Of a DNA stretch of 64,000 nucleotides, positions 1 through 10,379 are shown piece after piece. Within the stretch, counting starts at the first letter, position 1; the number at the start of each line of letters is the position of its first letter. Source of the stretch: Margaritifera margaritifera. Lineage: Eukaryota; Mollusca; Bivalvia; Unionida; Margaritiferidae. The notes below the pieces were generated by a model, which made no database searches, was not told the origin of the DNA, and worked only from the letters and a program-made list of their open reading frames with translations. The translations under genes and the position numbers were made by a program. The stretch lies in contig JAQPZY010001495.1 of the NCBI GenBank assembly GCA_029931535.1, positions 656,001 to 720,000 on the forward strand, in the 5' to 3' direction.

Positions 1-163
1 CTGCTGTTGCATAATGCGCAGGCAGATCAGGGTCTATGTTGTTTGTTCTACTGATTAGTCCCTACAAACTGCATAGACCCAGATCTGCTGGCGCATTATG
101 AGACGGCAGATCTGGGTCTATGCAGTTTGCAGTTGGTATCAGCTTATACGCGAGTATATACAG
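1..163. mobile_element. Foldback MITE, Tc1/mariner-like, cut by window edge
   Basis: This is the right-hand part of a short non-autonomous element whose left end is outside the window. It ends in the terminal repeat CGAGTATATACAG followed by TA. It aligns, in opposite orientation, with the complete copy at 3457-3676. Inside is a perfect 24-bp inverted pair at 65-88 and 106-129 (CAAACTGCATAGACCC... and its complement) that would form a hairpin with a 17-base loop. There is no coding capacity. The TA flank suggests a Tc1/mariner-type transposase acted on it, which is an inference. Confidence 0.75.
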
Positions 164-728
164 TACATATAAAGAAAATATGCACTGTTTTGGTATCCTC
201 CATTTTTAGCATGCTTTCATTTTCTACACTTTGGAAATGTAATTTTGAATGTTGTCACTCACCTTTTCCTTGTAGCTGATTTAGAATGGACACATAAGTG
301 GCAAGCATGGGATTTTTTATACCAACTTTAGCATTTACAAAACTTCTCATATAATATGTCAACCATAGAGTAACCAGTTATTACAAACAAACAGAACTAT
401 TTTATCATGAATGACCATATAGTTGATAAGTGAGAGGGGTCTTGTTTACTAACTTAGCATGGCTACTTTCATATATTACATGCATGTATATTGGGACCAA
501 TTCGTTACTAATACACTTGTCTTCAACTTAATCTTCATGAATTCCAAAACATTAAATAGATAAAAGAAAATAGTCATTTAAAAATAATAATTTAAGTATA
601 AACTGTTTAATTATATCTATTATTTACAAGATGAATTATTTTAATCTATTATTTACAAGATGAATTATTTTAAGTACATATATTTACACCAGAGTAACAT
701 TATTTAAGGTTGGTCTCTTTGCTTTAAA
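164..728. other. AT-rich non-coding stretch, possible intron
   Basis: No ankyrin-like exon was found here, although the minus-strand gene should continue in this direction. A good donor-like site on the minus strand (AAAAG then GTGAGTGAC, near 258-264) follows a short open frame reading LATYVSILNQLQGK. It does not look like an ankyrin repeat or a death domain, and no clear acceptor precedes it, so it is not called as an exon. Confidence 0.5.
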
Positions 729-1049
729 TTTGTAACATTTAATGCATACATACATGATTTTGTAACATTAAATGCATGCATGATTTTGTAACATTTAATG
801 CATACATGCATGATTTTGTAACATTTAATGCACACATACATGATTTTGTAACATTTAATGCATACATAGATGGTTTTGTAACATTTAATGCATACACACA
901 TGATTTTGTAACATTTAATGCATACACACATGATTTTGTAACATTTAATGCATACATACATGATTTTGTAACATTTAATGCATACATACATGATTTTGTA
1001 ACATTTAATGCATACACACATGATTTTATAACATTTAATGCATACATAC
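729..1049. repeat. 30-bp minisatellite abutting a splice donor
   Basis: About ten tandem copies of a 30-bp unit (plus-strand core CATGATTTTGTAACATTTAA) with few substitutions. The array begins exactly at the 5' splice site of the exon at 1050-1148. Each unit carries the same AAAATCAT|GTATGT junction, sometimes as GTGTGT, that ends that exon. The period is divisible by three, so all frames on both strands stay open for about 100 codons. Those open frames are not genes. Confidence 0.95.
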
Positions 1050-1148
1050 ATGATTTTGAGCATTCAAATTAGCACCATGCTTAATGAGCTGCCCACATAC
1101 TTCTGTGTGTCCCAGCTGAGCAGCAAAGTGGAGAGGAGTCATCTCCCT
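1050..1148 (-). CDS. ANKDD1: ANKDD1-like ankyrin gene, exon encoding repeat 8
   Basis: This exon is 99 nt, exactly 33 residues, starting REMTPLHFAAQLGHTEV and ending LNAQNH. It has the canonical TPLHFAA helix and the GHTEV turn of an ankyrin repeat. The acceptor is TTACCTGCAG on the minus strand, and the donor is CAT|GTATGT. Both flanks are repetitive: an (ATT)n microsatellite ends six bases before the acceptor AG, and the 30-bp minisatellite starts at the donor. Reading past the donor gives four codons and then TAA, so failure to use this donor would truncate the protein. It is the last exon of the gene that I can find in the window. Confidence 0.85.
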
Positions 1149-1153
1149 CTGCA

Positions 1154-1180
1154 GGTAATAATAATAATAATAATAATAAA
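1154..1180. repeat. (TAA)n microsatellite at a 3' splice site
   Basis: About eight TAA units on the plus strand, which read ATT on the gene's strand. They lie immediately upstream of the acceptor of exon 1050-1148, in place of the usual polypyrimidine tract. Confidence 0.95.
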
Positions 1181-1542
1181 TGGCAGTAGTTTCACATATT
1201 GCTGCTGTTAAGTGTAACAACAGACACACTTTATGTATAAAACTTGACAAATTCTGTAAAATCATTATATCAAAATTTCCAGTCTGCCTCATTTCTATGT
1301 ACCTAACTAAATTCACTGTATATGGTTCACATTTTTCAATTTCAATTTCTCTGCTTATTGTTGAAATATATTAATTTTTTCTCTTTCATGTAATTACACC
1401 AAAAGTATACATTTCTTAAAAGTTACATAAATTCATATTAAAATATTTACTACACTAAAGATTTTTTAATTTTTATTTTGACACATTTTAAAATTTTCTA
1501 TTACTGAGTTTATTTATACTCTTCAGATTTCTGCCAACTTAC

Positions 1543-1641
1543 GATTGTCTCACAGTTTGAACTGGCATTATTGTTCAGTAATACTTCTACAACCTCTTCA
1601 TGCCCTTTCTCTGCTGCAATGTGTAAGGTTGTGCGCCCCTC
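1543..1641 (-). CDS. ANKDD1: ANKDD1-like ankyrin gene, exon encoding repeat 7
   Basis: This exon is 99 nt and 33 residues, beginning EGRTTLHIAAEKGHEEV, with VVEVLLNNNA in the second helix. It is a complete ankyrin repeat with TxLHIAA and GH turn residues. The acceptor is ATCAAAG and the donor is ATC|GTAAGT, a strong consensus. Phase 0 at both ends fits the neighbouring exons at 4346-4444 and 1050-1148 without a frame change. The 394-bp intron that follows in the gene is the shortest found. Confidence 0.87.
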
Positions 1642-2157
1642 CTTTGATGAAAAATACAAAGTTCATTTTTACTCAAGATTTTTTTTCAAATGTAATAAAA
1701 GGTAGGTATTGTATACAAAATGTGGATTTGTAAATGACCACATTACCTGTGTCAACATTCCATAGAACTATAATGATTTAACTAGTCATTTAATGGTGAA
1801 ACATCTGACCACCACCACCAGACACTTCCTGTTTACATACTGATTAAATTTAAACAGTATAATTTAAGACCATCAGCTCCTCCACCCACCCACCCTGCCA
1901 ACAACACAACCCAGCAGTAACCCAAGGTCCAATCCTAAATCTATTACATCATGTTATTACTGCATGTCTAAAAGTTTGGAGAATAAAAAATTACAAATAT
2001 CATTATAACTAATTTAATTTTTTTCTATGTTTGACCTCGGACCACCACCACCCCTTTCCTTGGGACACCATGGAAGAGAGCCAAATAATTGTATATGATC
2101 ACCATGGAAACAACTAATGTTAGGTTTGAATTTCCAGCCATCAGTTGGAGACTGGGT

Positions 2158-2769
2158 GTCAGACAGATGGATGTAAAGAAGGGTAGAGGATATCGCAATA
2201 TCCTGATTGTCAGACAGATGGATAGACAGAAGGGTAGAGGATATCGCAATATCCTGATTGTCAGACAGATGGATAGACAGAAGGGCAGAGGATATCACAA
2301 TATCCTGAGTGTCAGACAGATGGATAGACAGAAGGGCAGAGGATATCACAATATCCTGAGTGTCAGACAGATGGATAGACAGAAGGGCAGAGGATATCAC
2401 AATATCCTGAGTGTCAGACAGATGGATAGACAGAAGGGCAGAGGATATCACAATATCCTGAGTGTCAGACAGATGGATAGACAGAAGGGTAGAGGATATC
2501 GCAATATCCTGATTGTCAGACAGATGGATAGACAGAAGGGTAGAGGATATCACAATATCCTGAGTGTCAGACAGATGGATAGACAGAAGGGTAGAGGATA
2601 TCGCAATATCCTGAGTGTCAGACAGATGGATAGACAGAAGGGCAGAGGATATCACAATATCCTGAGTGTCAGACAGATGGATAGACAGAAGGGCAGAGGA
2701 TATCACAATATCCTGAGTGTCAGACAGATGGATAGACAGAAGGGCAGAGGATATTGCAATATCCTCAAT
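2158..2769. repeat. 51-bp minisatellite with internal palindrome
   Basis: Twelve tandem copies of 51 bp (core GTCAGACAGATGGATAGACA), with the interior copies nearly identical. Each unit holds an imperfect palindrome, GGATATCnCAATATCC, so the array could form a row of hairpins. It lies inside the 2.7-kb intron between the repeat-6 and repeat-7 exons. The period is divisible by 3, so both strands show open frames over 200 codons long that simply repeat 17 residues. I do not call these coding. Confidence 0.95.
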
Positions 2770-3456
2770 GCTAAAGCGTGCAGATATCTAATATAATGAT
2801 GTAAACCATGCAATGTGTGTGCGTGTGTGTTGGTGGGGGGCTTAAATAAACTATTTTCAGTGAATTGCAGCATGTAAGGTTGACAGTCACTTATATTCAC
2901 TGATCAGACTGAGAAAAAATGTTTTGAAATTGATGTTGGTAATAACAGTTATTATTGTCTTGCAAATCTGCAGACAAAACCAGGGATATTTTGCCAAAAG
3001 TTTGTGGCCATCCTGTGAAATTGTGCATGAGGAAAAATGTATATTTCATTATATATGCATTTAAAATACTACTAATTACATATGTATACTTGTAGTTATG
3101 TCTTGCATTGGTTTTTAATTGGTTTATTATTGGTTTTGGTTTTGAGTGGTTATGCTTTGGGGTTTGGTTTGATAGGGATTCATTTGGATTAAAATATGAT
3201 TTTGGTTGTTGCATGTCAGAATACTTCACTGAATTTCTGTGCAGTAAATGTACAAGTGGTCTATCGCCATGAATATTTTGGGATTTTTTAAAACCATTCA
3301 ATAATTATGTTGATTTAAATTAGGCTAATTACCTGTAATTAAGGCTGTGCATGAAAATGGGCACATACTGATCTACTATGGTTATGTTGAATATTACACT
3401 GTATATTTTATTTGAGACAGGTAACATTCATAAGGAGAAAATTATCTATAAGTAAT
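2770..3456. other. Intronic AT-rich sequence
   Basis: Contains a short (TG)n run near 2815-2830 and otherwise no recognisable element. It is part of the intron between the exons at 4346-4444 and 1543-1641. Confidence 0.5.
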
Positions 3457-3676
3457 TACCATATATACTCGCGCATAATCCGATACCAACTGCAAACTGC
3501 ATAGACCCAGATCTGCCATCGCATAATGCTCCAGCAGATCTGGGTCTATGCAGTTTGTAAGGACTAATCAGTAGAACAAACAACTTATACCCTAATCAGC
3601 CGGCGCATTATGCAATGTCAGATCAGGGTCTATTTGTTTGCATTTGGACTCGAGTTATACATGAGTATATACGGTA
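3457..3676. mobile_element. Complete foldback MITE, Tc1/mariner-like
   Basis: A 220-bp interval with terminal inverted repeats at 3457-3478 and 3655-3676 (TACCATATATACTCGCGCAT and a near-complement). Each can be read as TA plus a CC(A/G)TATATACTCG terminus. The interior holds a perfect 24-bp hairpin, arms 3493-3516 and 3534-3557, identical to the one in the copy at 1-163. The copy is in inverted orientation relative to that one. It is non-coding and sits in an ankyrin-gene intron. Confidence 0.85.
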
Positions 3677-4345
3677 CACATATCATAGATTTTTCTGCCT
3701 TTAATACACAGTACCAAAACTCTTCGATTTCCTTAAGGTATTTGATATGTTTCAATTACTGTTGGTATAAGTAATTTACATACACATTGAAATATAGGAT
3801 TACCTGTATCTATCCACTTTACACCTATTGTAATGATTCTGCTCTTTGTATGTATTTCTAAGTGTCAGTTTGTATGTATTATTTTTATTTTTATATGAAA
3901 TATTTCTATATAATCCTATTCAAAAATAAAGATTTGTTTTTAAAAAAATACTTTTAGTTTGCTTTTGTAGTCAAGTTCACTGCCACCAGCACCTGTTTAA
4001 CTTTTCAGTGAGGAGGATGAAACATTTGGCAAAGCATTAGTTTTATGTGATTAAACTACACAATGCATAATTTATGAGAAACATAATAAAGTACATGCTA
4101 GAAATGTGTCGATAATAAACAGATACCCTCACCAATATGGTGCAGTATTGAAGAAAGCTTAGTACAATATGTAGGGCAAAGATGTAAGTCCAACAGGGGC
4201 CATTATTTGGTCAAATATTGTAAGACAATGTTGAAAATTGAACTTAAATGAAATATGTGACGGATGGGGTGGGATGGGGCAGATGGACATGAGTAACACT
4301 ATATCCAGAGAATAAGGCAGGGGCATAAAGAGTTGATCCACATAC
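3677..4345. other. Intronic AT-rich sequence
   Basis: No element or open frame recognised. It joins the MITE to the repeat-6 exon of the minus-strand ankyrin gene. Confidence 0.5.
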
Positions 4346-4444
4346 CCCATCTCTGTCATCAACTTCAGTAACCACCAACAGCAATCTCTTCAAAACCTCA
4401 TGGTGACCTTCTCTGGCTGCCAGATGCACCGCTGTGGATCCATT
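4346..4444 (-). CDS. ANKDD1: ANKDD1-like ankyrin gene, exon encoding repeat 6
   Basis: This exon is 99 nt and 33 residues, NGSTAVHLAAREGHHEV through EVDDRDG. The TAVHLAA and REGHHEVL motifs are standard ankyrin. The acceptor is GGATTAG and the donor is GGG|GTATGT, phase 0 on both sides. Frame and length match the adjacent exons, which supports one spliced gene rather than separate pseudogene pieces. Confidence 0.87.
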
Positions 4445-4599
4445 CTAATCCGACAAACATCAATATAATACAAAAATAACAAGTTATTCTATTTATAAAC
4501 AGTCTAATCTTATTAATCTGACACAAACAATTGAAAGTAAAACTGTTGGATTATTCTAACAGTTCGATAATGGGTATGGTTTAGAATTATGTTCATACA

Positions 4600-5170
4600 T
4601 GGTTTCCATCCATGATGTCATATATACATGATAGCTCAACATTATGGTTCCCAGACATCATATATATATGATAGCACAACATTATGGTTTCCATCCATGA
4701 CATAATATATACATGATAGCTCAACATTATGGTTCCCAGACATCATATATATATGATAGCACAACATTATGGTTTCCATCCATGACATAATATATACATG
4801 ATAGCTCAACATTATGGTTCCCATCCATGACATAATATATACATGATAGCACAACATTATGGTTCCCATCCATGACATAATATATACATGATAGCACAAC
4901 ATTATGGTTCCCATCCATGACATAATATATACATGATAGCACAACATTATGGTTCCCATCCATGACATAATATATACATGATAGCTCAACATTATGGTTC
5001 CCATCCATGACATAATATATACATGATAGCACAACATATGGTTCCCATCCATGACATAATATATACATGATAGCACAACATTATGGTTCCCGTCCATGAC
5101 ATAATATATACATGATAGCTCAACATTATGGTTCCCATCCATGACATCATATATACATAATAGCACAACG
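4600..5170. repeat. 45-bp minisatellite
   Basis: About thirteen copies of a 45-bp unit (core CATGATAGCACAACATTATG), a few shortened to about 40 bp, with alternating CATCC and CAGAC variants. It lies in the intron between the repeat-5 and repeat-6 exons. The in-register 15-residue reading frame is a consequence of the period, not evidence of a protein. Confidence 0.95.
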
Positions 5171-5599
5171 TTAGTCAGATTAGCAAAATGTCATTTTTTA
5201 CTACTGTGGACCCATATATTTTCATGGGAATCATTATTTGCAACTTTAGAAAGAAAAAACAAAAATATTCTCGTCAACATACATAATTCATGGACATTCA
5301 GCTGACAGAATCAGGAGGGCTATATTCTTCATAGGTGGATGGACCACTTTATGTTGGGTCTTTAAATTCATGATTTGCTGCTAGCAAGAAATCAACCAAA
5401 ACTGGTACCTCACGAGTAAGAATGTCATCACATCACATTATAGGATGTTTTTCCTGTCCTAACCTAATCATGTTGCTGTGTTTATGCATATGCAATTTCA
5501 GTAATGCCACACCTTTAAGAATAATATTCCTTTCTATCAGATATTGATACAGTACATTTGACTTAGAGAAATAAAGGTCTGGTTTTGTTGGCATTTTTA
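5171..5599. other. Intronic AT-rich sequence
   Basis: No recognisable element. It lies between the 45-bp array and a SINE. Confidence 0.5.
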
Positions 5600-5760
5600 T
5601 GATTATTGGCTATATCATGCCGAGGAAATGGGAGCTAAATGCCTTTCCCAAGGACGCACTGAGGCAGCTAACCCAGGCTGGCCTGGGTGGGTATCAAACC
5701 TGCGGCCCTTGGACTATGAGTCCGATGCTGTAACAAATGAGCTATTGTGGTTCCCAGAAA
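5600..5760 (-). mobile_element. tRNA-derived SINE
   Basis: On the minus strand the head reads as a degenerate tRNA. It has an A-box-like stretch (TAGCTCATTTGTTACAG), an anticodon-like GGACTCATAGTCC and a B-box-like GGTTTGATACC. These are followed by the body motif CCTTGGGAAAGGCATTTAG, which recurs in the SINE at 12.75-12.9 kb. It is intronic in the ankyrin gene. Confidence 0.75.
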
Positions 5761-6089
5761 TGATGGTAGATGAAGATAGCTTTCAAATAAGGTACTTTAA
5801 AACTGGAAAATATACCTTTTTTTAGCTGTTAGTCAAACTTAAGATGCCATGTTAAGTTGACAATTTACATTGTTTAACTCTATGTTAAAATTCATGTTTA
5901 ACTGCAATAAGTAATGATAATCTTGTTTCCAATTTACAAACATATGAAATACTCAACTATTTGAAGTTTTTAAATTTCACAGAAAATAAATGAGTGCTCT
6001 TTTTCAGTAACTTTGTATGAAGCAAAACGCCATAAGCATAGTTTGGAAAATTTTTAAAAAATACAATGTAAAAGCAAGTAGCAAATTAC

Positions 6090-6188
6090 CAAATCTCGTA
6101 TATGTGCATCACAGCGCATGTCAATCAACCGCATGACTGCCTGTAGATGACCTGCTTCTGCAGCAAGATGTAGTGGTGTCTTATCGTT
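6090..6188 (-). CDS. ANKDD1: ANKDD1-like ankyrin gene, exon encoding repeat 5
   Basis: This exon is 99 nt and 33 residues, from NDKTPLHLAAEAGHLQAV to HIRDL. It is a full ankyrin repeat with KTPLHLAAEAGH. The acceptor is CATCTGCAG and the donor is TTG|GTAATT. The acceptor is the terminal point of the 54-bp minisatellite that fills the upstream intron: array units carry CATCTGCAT at the corresponding position, one base away from an AG. Confidence 0.87.
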
Positions 6189-6955
6189 CTGCAGATGTAA
6201 CATTAAGTGATAGCAAACCTATCCACAAACATGATTAAAAGTATGCAGATGTAACATTAAGTGATCACAAACTTATCAACAAACATGATTAAAAGTATGC
6301 AGATGGTAACATTAAGTGATCACAAACTTATCAACAAACATGATTAAAAGTATGCAGATGTATTAAGTGATAGCAAACTTCTTGACAAACATGATTAAAA
6401 GTATGCAGATGGTAACATTAAGTGATAGCAAACCTATTGACTAACATGATTAAAAATATGCAGATGTAACATTAAATGATCACAAACCTATCCACAAACG
6501 TGATTAAAAGTATGCAGATGTAACATTAAGTGATAGCAAACCTATCCACAAACATGATTAAAAGTATGCAGACGTAACATTAAGTGATCACAAACTTATC
6601 AACAAATATGATTTAAAGTATGTAGATGGTAGCATTAAGTGATCACAAACTTATCAACAAACATGATTAAAAGTATGCAGATGTAACATTAAGTGATCAC
6701 AAACTTGTCAAAAAACATTATTAAAAGTATGCAGATGTAACATTAAGTGATCACAAACTTGTCAACAAACATGATTAAAAGTATGCAGATGTAACATTAG
6801 GTAATAGTAAACTTGTTGACAAACATGATTAAAAGCAAGCAGATGGTAACATTAAGTGATAGCAAACTTATCAACAGACATGATTAAAAGTATGCAGATG
6901 TAACATTAGGTAATAGCAAACTTATCGACAAACATGATTAAAAGTATTTCTCTAC
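6189..6955. repeat. Intron composed of a ~54-bp minisatellite
   Basis: The whole 767-bp intron between the exons at 6956-7060 and 6090-6188 consists of about 14 diverged copies of a unit of roughly 54 bp (core AAGTATGCAGATGTAACATT, with ACAAACATGATTAAA). Almost no unique sequence is left beyond the donor hexamer and the acceptor. Copies differ by substitutions and one- to four-base indels, so the array is older or less homogenised than the 51-bp one. Confidence 0.93.
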
Positions 6956-7060
6956 CTTCTCTTTACAGTTGATGTCCAAATTCTCAAGTGACTCAAAGAT
7001 AAAATTCATGACCTCTAGATGGTTGTACTGTGTGGCACAATGCAAAACTCCCATATCTTG
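6956..7060 (-). CDS. ANKDD1: ANKDD1-like ankyrin gene, exon encoding repeat 4 (35 residues)
   Basis: This exon is 105 nt and 35 residues: QDMGVLHCATQYNHLEV, then a longer second half, FIFESLENLDINCKEK. The two extra residues sit in the same place as in the fourth repeat of vertebrate ANKDD1 as I remember it, and the LHCA start is also shared. This is one of the stronger identity clues. The acceptor has a T-rich tract (TTTTTTTTTTACAG), and the donor is AAG|GTAGAG. Phase is 0 on both sides. Confidence 0.85.
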
Positions 7061-8064
7061 CTGTAAAAAAAAAAGACTTTATGTTTTTAGTTTTGGAGAT
7101 GAAGATACAATTTCTTTAAGATATTATTTTTGCATTACATATATCACATGACAAATATTACAGGAACTACAATTTGAAATTTCAGTATGATATAAGCATT
7201 CGAGAAAGACGATTAAACAATACACACTGTCATGCTCGATGCAAAGTATTGCACAAAGTTTTTATGTTCAAAATAAATGGTCGTGGGCAAATAAAGAAAG
7301 ATGTTACTTTGAGTTCCATTATATTATATACAGAAAGTGTAAAGGATAACGTAGTGTACCAAAGAACTAACATTAAATGTAGATTAGCAAAGACTGGGAT
7401 CTGAAGAAAGGGTATAACTTCAAGATCAATCCACTGACGATACTGGAAGTACACTGGAATCATTCAGTAAGCTTGTATGATCTTGGGCCAGGAGACCAAT
7501 AACGACCTTTCAATTTATGATGGGTTTAAATGCATATCATGATGGAACAGTAATTAATCTCTCCACAAATACATTGCTAATATTCTCCAAGGAAAACTGA
7601 TTAAAGTCAAGTTTCTTTTTCAGTAGGAATGATGATCAGAATAGTTCATTTATTGGTTTCACTGTCAAACATTTGGTATGCAATGTTCCAAGATTTCGCA
7701 ATGTACTTATGAAATCTTAAATATTAGTGATGCTTAAAGCTCGTCAGAGTAGTTGTAATGAACAAATCATGTACAAAATGTTGGAATTCACAAACATAAA
7801 TTTTATCTTTGGAATTAAATACAAAACTCAGGCTGATGATATAATTAATCTGATAATTCTATATGCAAAACAAAGTATTTATAAAAGAGTTAATAGAGAC
7901 AGGCCAAGTTTGTCTTGGTTCCAATAGATTGTTACTTTTAACTTTAATGTAGAAAAATATAGCACAGAAAAATATAGTGCTTATAGAAACTGTAAATGGG
8001 AAAAGTTTGACAATAGATGGTTATTGTACAAACAGTTAATAGTCATCCACTATGTTATTGAAAA
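7061..8064. other. Intronic AT-rich sequence
   Basis: Several open frames of 60-75 codons without family resemblance or splice structure. They are treated as chance. Confidence 0.5.
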
Positions 8065-8185
<121 letters not shown>

Positions 8186-8295
8186 TATGTACATATGTTC
8201 ACAAATTATCCTGATAACTTGGTGGTGATTTTTGTGAATGAGCATGCCAATATATGCATGCTATCATATTTGTTTTGTAGAAATGCTAATATTTT

Positions 8296-8297
<2 letters not shown>

Positions 8298-8329
<32 letters not shown>
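8298..8329. repeat. (TA)n microsatellite
   Basis: Sixteen AT units, 115 bp from the longer TA array at 8081-8183. Confidence 0.95.
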
Positions 8330-8331
<2 letters not shown>

Positions 8332-8575
8332 ATATATCTTAAAATATATATGTAAACAATATTCCTTTTCTATATCATTTTCTCTCTCTTTTCTTAGTTT
8401 CTTTCCTTTCATCTTACAGTGACAAAAAATACTTGTCTAGAACTATGTACATTTTTGTCTTATGGTTGAAATATTTTACCAATATATATGTATTACATGT
8501 ATGTATCATCTTTATATCAATAAAACCTATGACAAAAATTAATTTGTTTTTAAAAATCATGTACAAAGTAGTCAC

Positions 8576-8674
8576 CTTGTTTGTACATGTTGCCGTCGCT
8601 CCTGCATTAATTAGCATCTTCAGCGTCTCCAGGTGACCAAACAATGCTGCCCACAACACAGCCCTCATTCCATA
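8576..8674 (-). CDS. ANKDD1: ANKDD1-like ankyrin gene, exon encoding repeat 3
   Basis: This exon is 99 nt and 33 residues: YGMRAVLWAALFGHLETL through ATCTNK. The first helix lacks the usual TPLH and instead has the GMRAVLWAALFGHL form. The third repeat of ANKDD1 proteins is divergent in just this way, and this is the best single clue to identity. The acceptor is CATTTCCAG and the donor is AAG|GTGACT, phase 0. A divergent repeat conserved as an intact exon argues for a functional gene. Confidence 0.87.
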
Positions 8675-10283
8675 CTGGAAATGGAATTATATTTATTCAG
8701 TACAAAATTTCTATCTTTTGACAGGAAATACTACAGTTAAACCTGCATGTCCAAGCAAGCTTAAAAGTGCGGACAAATGTAATGCTAGAAATCGCTGATG
8801 TAACAGATGCATTATCTATTTTGTATGTGGATATTTTTGCGTTCTAATCTGACATAGTTAGGAAATTTTCTTATTTTCGAAATGTAGTGATTTTCCAATT
8901 CCAGACCAAAGTACATATGATACATTTTATTTTTATTTTTATTTATTTTATTTATTTTTTTATTTTTTTTTTTTAAGGGGGGGGGGGGGGGGCATGATAG
9001 AACTTGAAATCACTATTTATGCAAGTTTATATTTTCCCAGTTTTGTGTATGTGACAAAAATCGCAAAAATAAATTTGTATAATAGGAGGTCCTTTGAATG
9101 CCTGCATGCTCCACAAATAAAGTACGTACAACAAAAGATGTACTACCTATAAATTAGCCATGGCATACGTTCTGGTACTAGTTATATGATACAAATTATT
9201 TAATACTCCCGTGTTTTACCATTTTTGTTTTCTTTCTGTTTGATAACTCAAAGCACCATCTAAAATATCGAAAACATGAGGCCTATTTAAATATAGTTTA
9301 TAGAATAATCTTGTAAAAGAAATGGTTTATAGGACTTAAAAGAGAATACATGGTTTGTCAGGGAATTGTGTGTACTTTATATCAATGTATATAGGTTAAC
9401 GAAAATGTACTCGGGTTTCGTTGCCGCATACAGCGTTCCCCAAGGGTGGTTTATTTTTCGGCTCTAATTATTTCAAAATACTGAGTGCGATACATCCCAT
9501 GCAGCATGTACAACTTGCCTGCAGTGAAAATCCAAGTACCCCAAGTTCTCTAGCTGCGCATATTCATCACAGCTAGGATACTTATAGAGCGAATTCTCTA
9601 TGTACAATTACATTACGACGAGTCTTGTCAGGAAGCTAACCACTTTACGGGAGCATCTTCAGCTGTAGAGGTATGTGAAATTTAAAATTGTATTCATTAT
9701 TACTATCCGCTTTATATGACAGAATTGTTTTATATATTGGACGTTTTAGAATTTATTCTAAATTTTACAGAGAGTCAAGACCTAGGTCATATAACGCCAT
9801 GCTATTAGAAAGACTATAGTCTGGTTCAAGTTAGCCATTTGTTATAACTGAACAGACAGATTGAATTTAATTATACGCTGCATGCATTGAATGATGCAAT
9901 AATGTAATGTGTAATGAAACGAATTCATGTGCGCGCATGCGTAACATATATCATTGCATTCATACTTAACCGTGCCATATGTACTACAGGGCTCAGTTAT
10001 TATACTTTTAGCTCTTTTTATGGTTTAGTGATGTGGAGTTGCAGAACTCTGTGGGGTTCCTTGTAACCTGTACACTGCTGTCTGGTGACGTTGGCTCGGA
10101 AGAGAGTACTGGTGTTCTCGAAGTGAGGGACCAAGGCTTCGCGACCAGCGGGTCTGTGTTGAATGAGGAGGCTCAAGGGATCCTTCAACAGACTGGGAGG
10201 GGCGGACCATGCGTGGTGGCTCCTTGACCATTAACTAGAGCGGGGGAACCGGAAATACATATTGGTCGTCAACTGGACGCCAC

Positions 10284-10286
<3 letters not shown>
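8675..10286. other. Intronic sequence, no gene seen
   Basis: Holds a T-rich stretch and a run of 16 G at 8977-8992. A somewhat GC-richer block at 10030-10260 contains short open frames on both strands that I do not recognise. Confidence 0.5.

Positions 10287-10378
<92 letters not shown>
10287..10378. repeat. (TA)n(TG)n compound microsatellite
   Basis: About 23 TA units followed directly by about 23 TG units. It is intronic between ankyrin exons 2 and 3. Confidence 0.97.

Positions 10379-10379
<1 letters not shown>

Noticed and set aside
258..420. Further exon of the ankyrin gene ending at a GTGAGT donor
   Set aside because: The translation is not ankyrin- or death-domain-like and there is no convincing acceptor.
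704..1072. Three overlapping repeat proteins of about 100 residues
   Set aside because: They are products of the 30-bp array. The only real coding part is the exon at 1050-1148.
2014..2796. Two long open frames (over 230 codons) on opposite strands
   Set aside because: Both are readings of the 51-bp array. A period divisible by three without a stop in the unit keeps any frame open. No unique coding sequence is attached.
4642..5166. 174-residue repeat ORF on the minus strand
   Set aside because: It is a reading of the 45-bp intronic array.
6189..6955. CRISPR-like regularly spaced repeats
   Set aside because: Units are contiguous without unique spacers, the host is clearly an animal, and there are no cas genes.
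8977..8992. G-quadruplex from a 16-G run
   Set aside because: One uninterrupted homopolymer next to a T-rich tract. It may be sequencing noise and there is no functional context.
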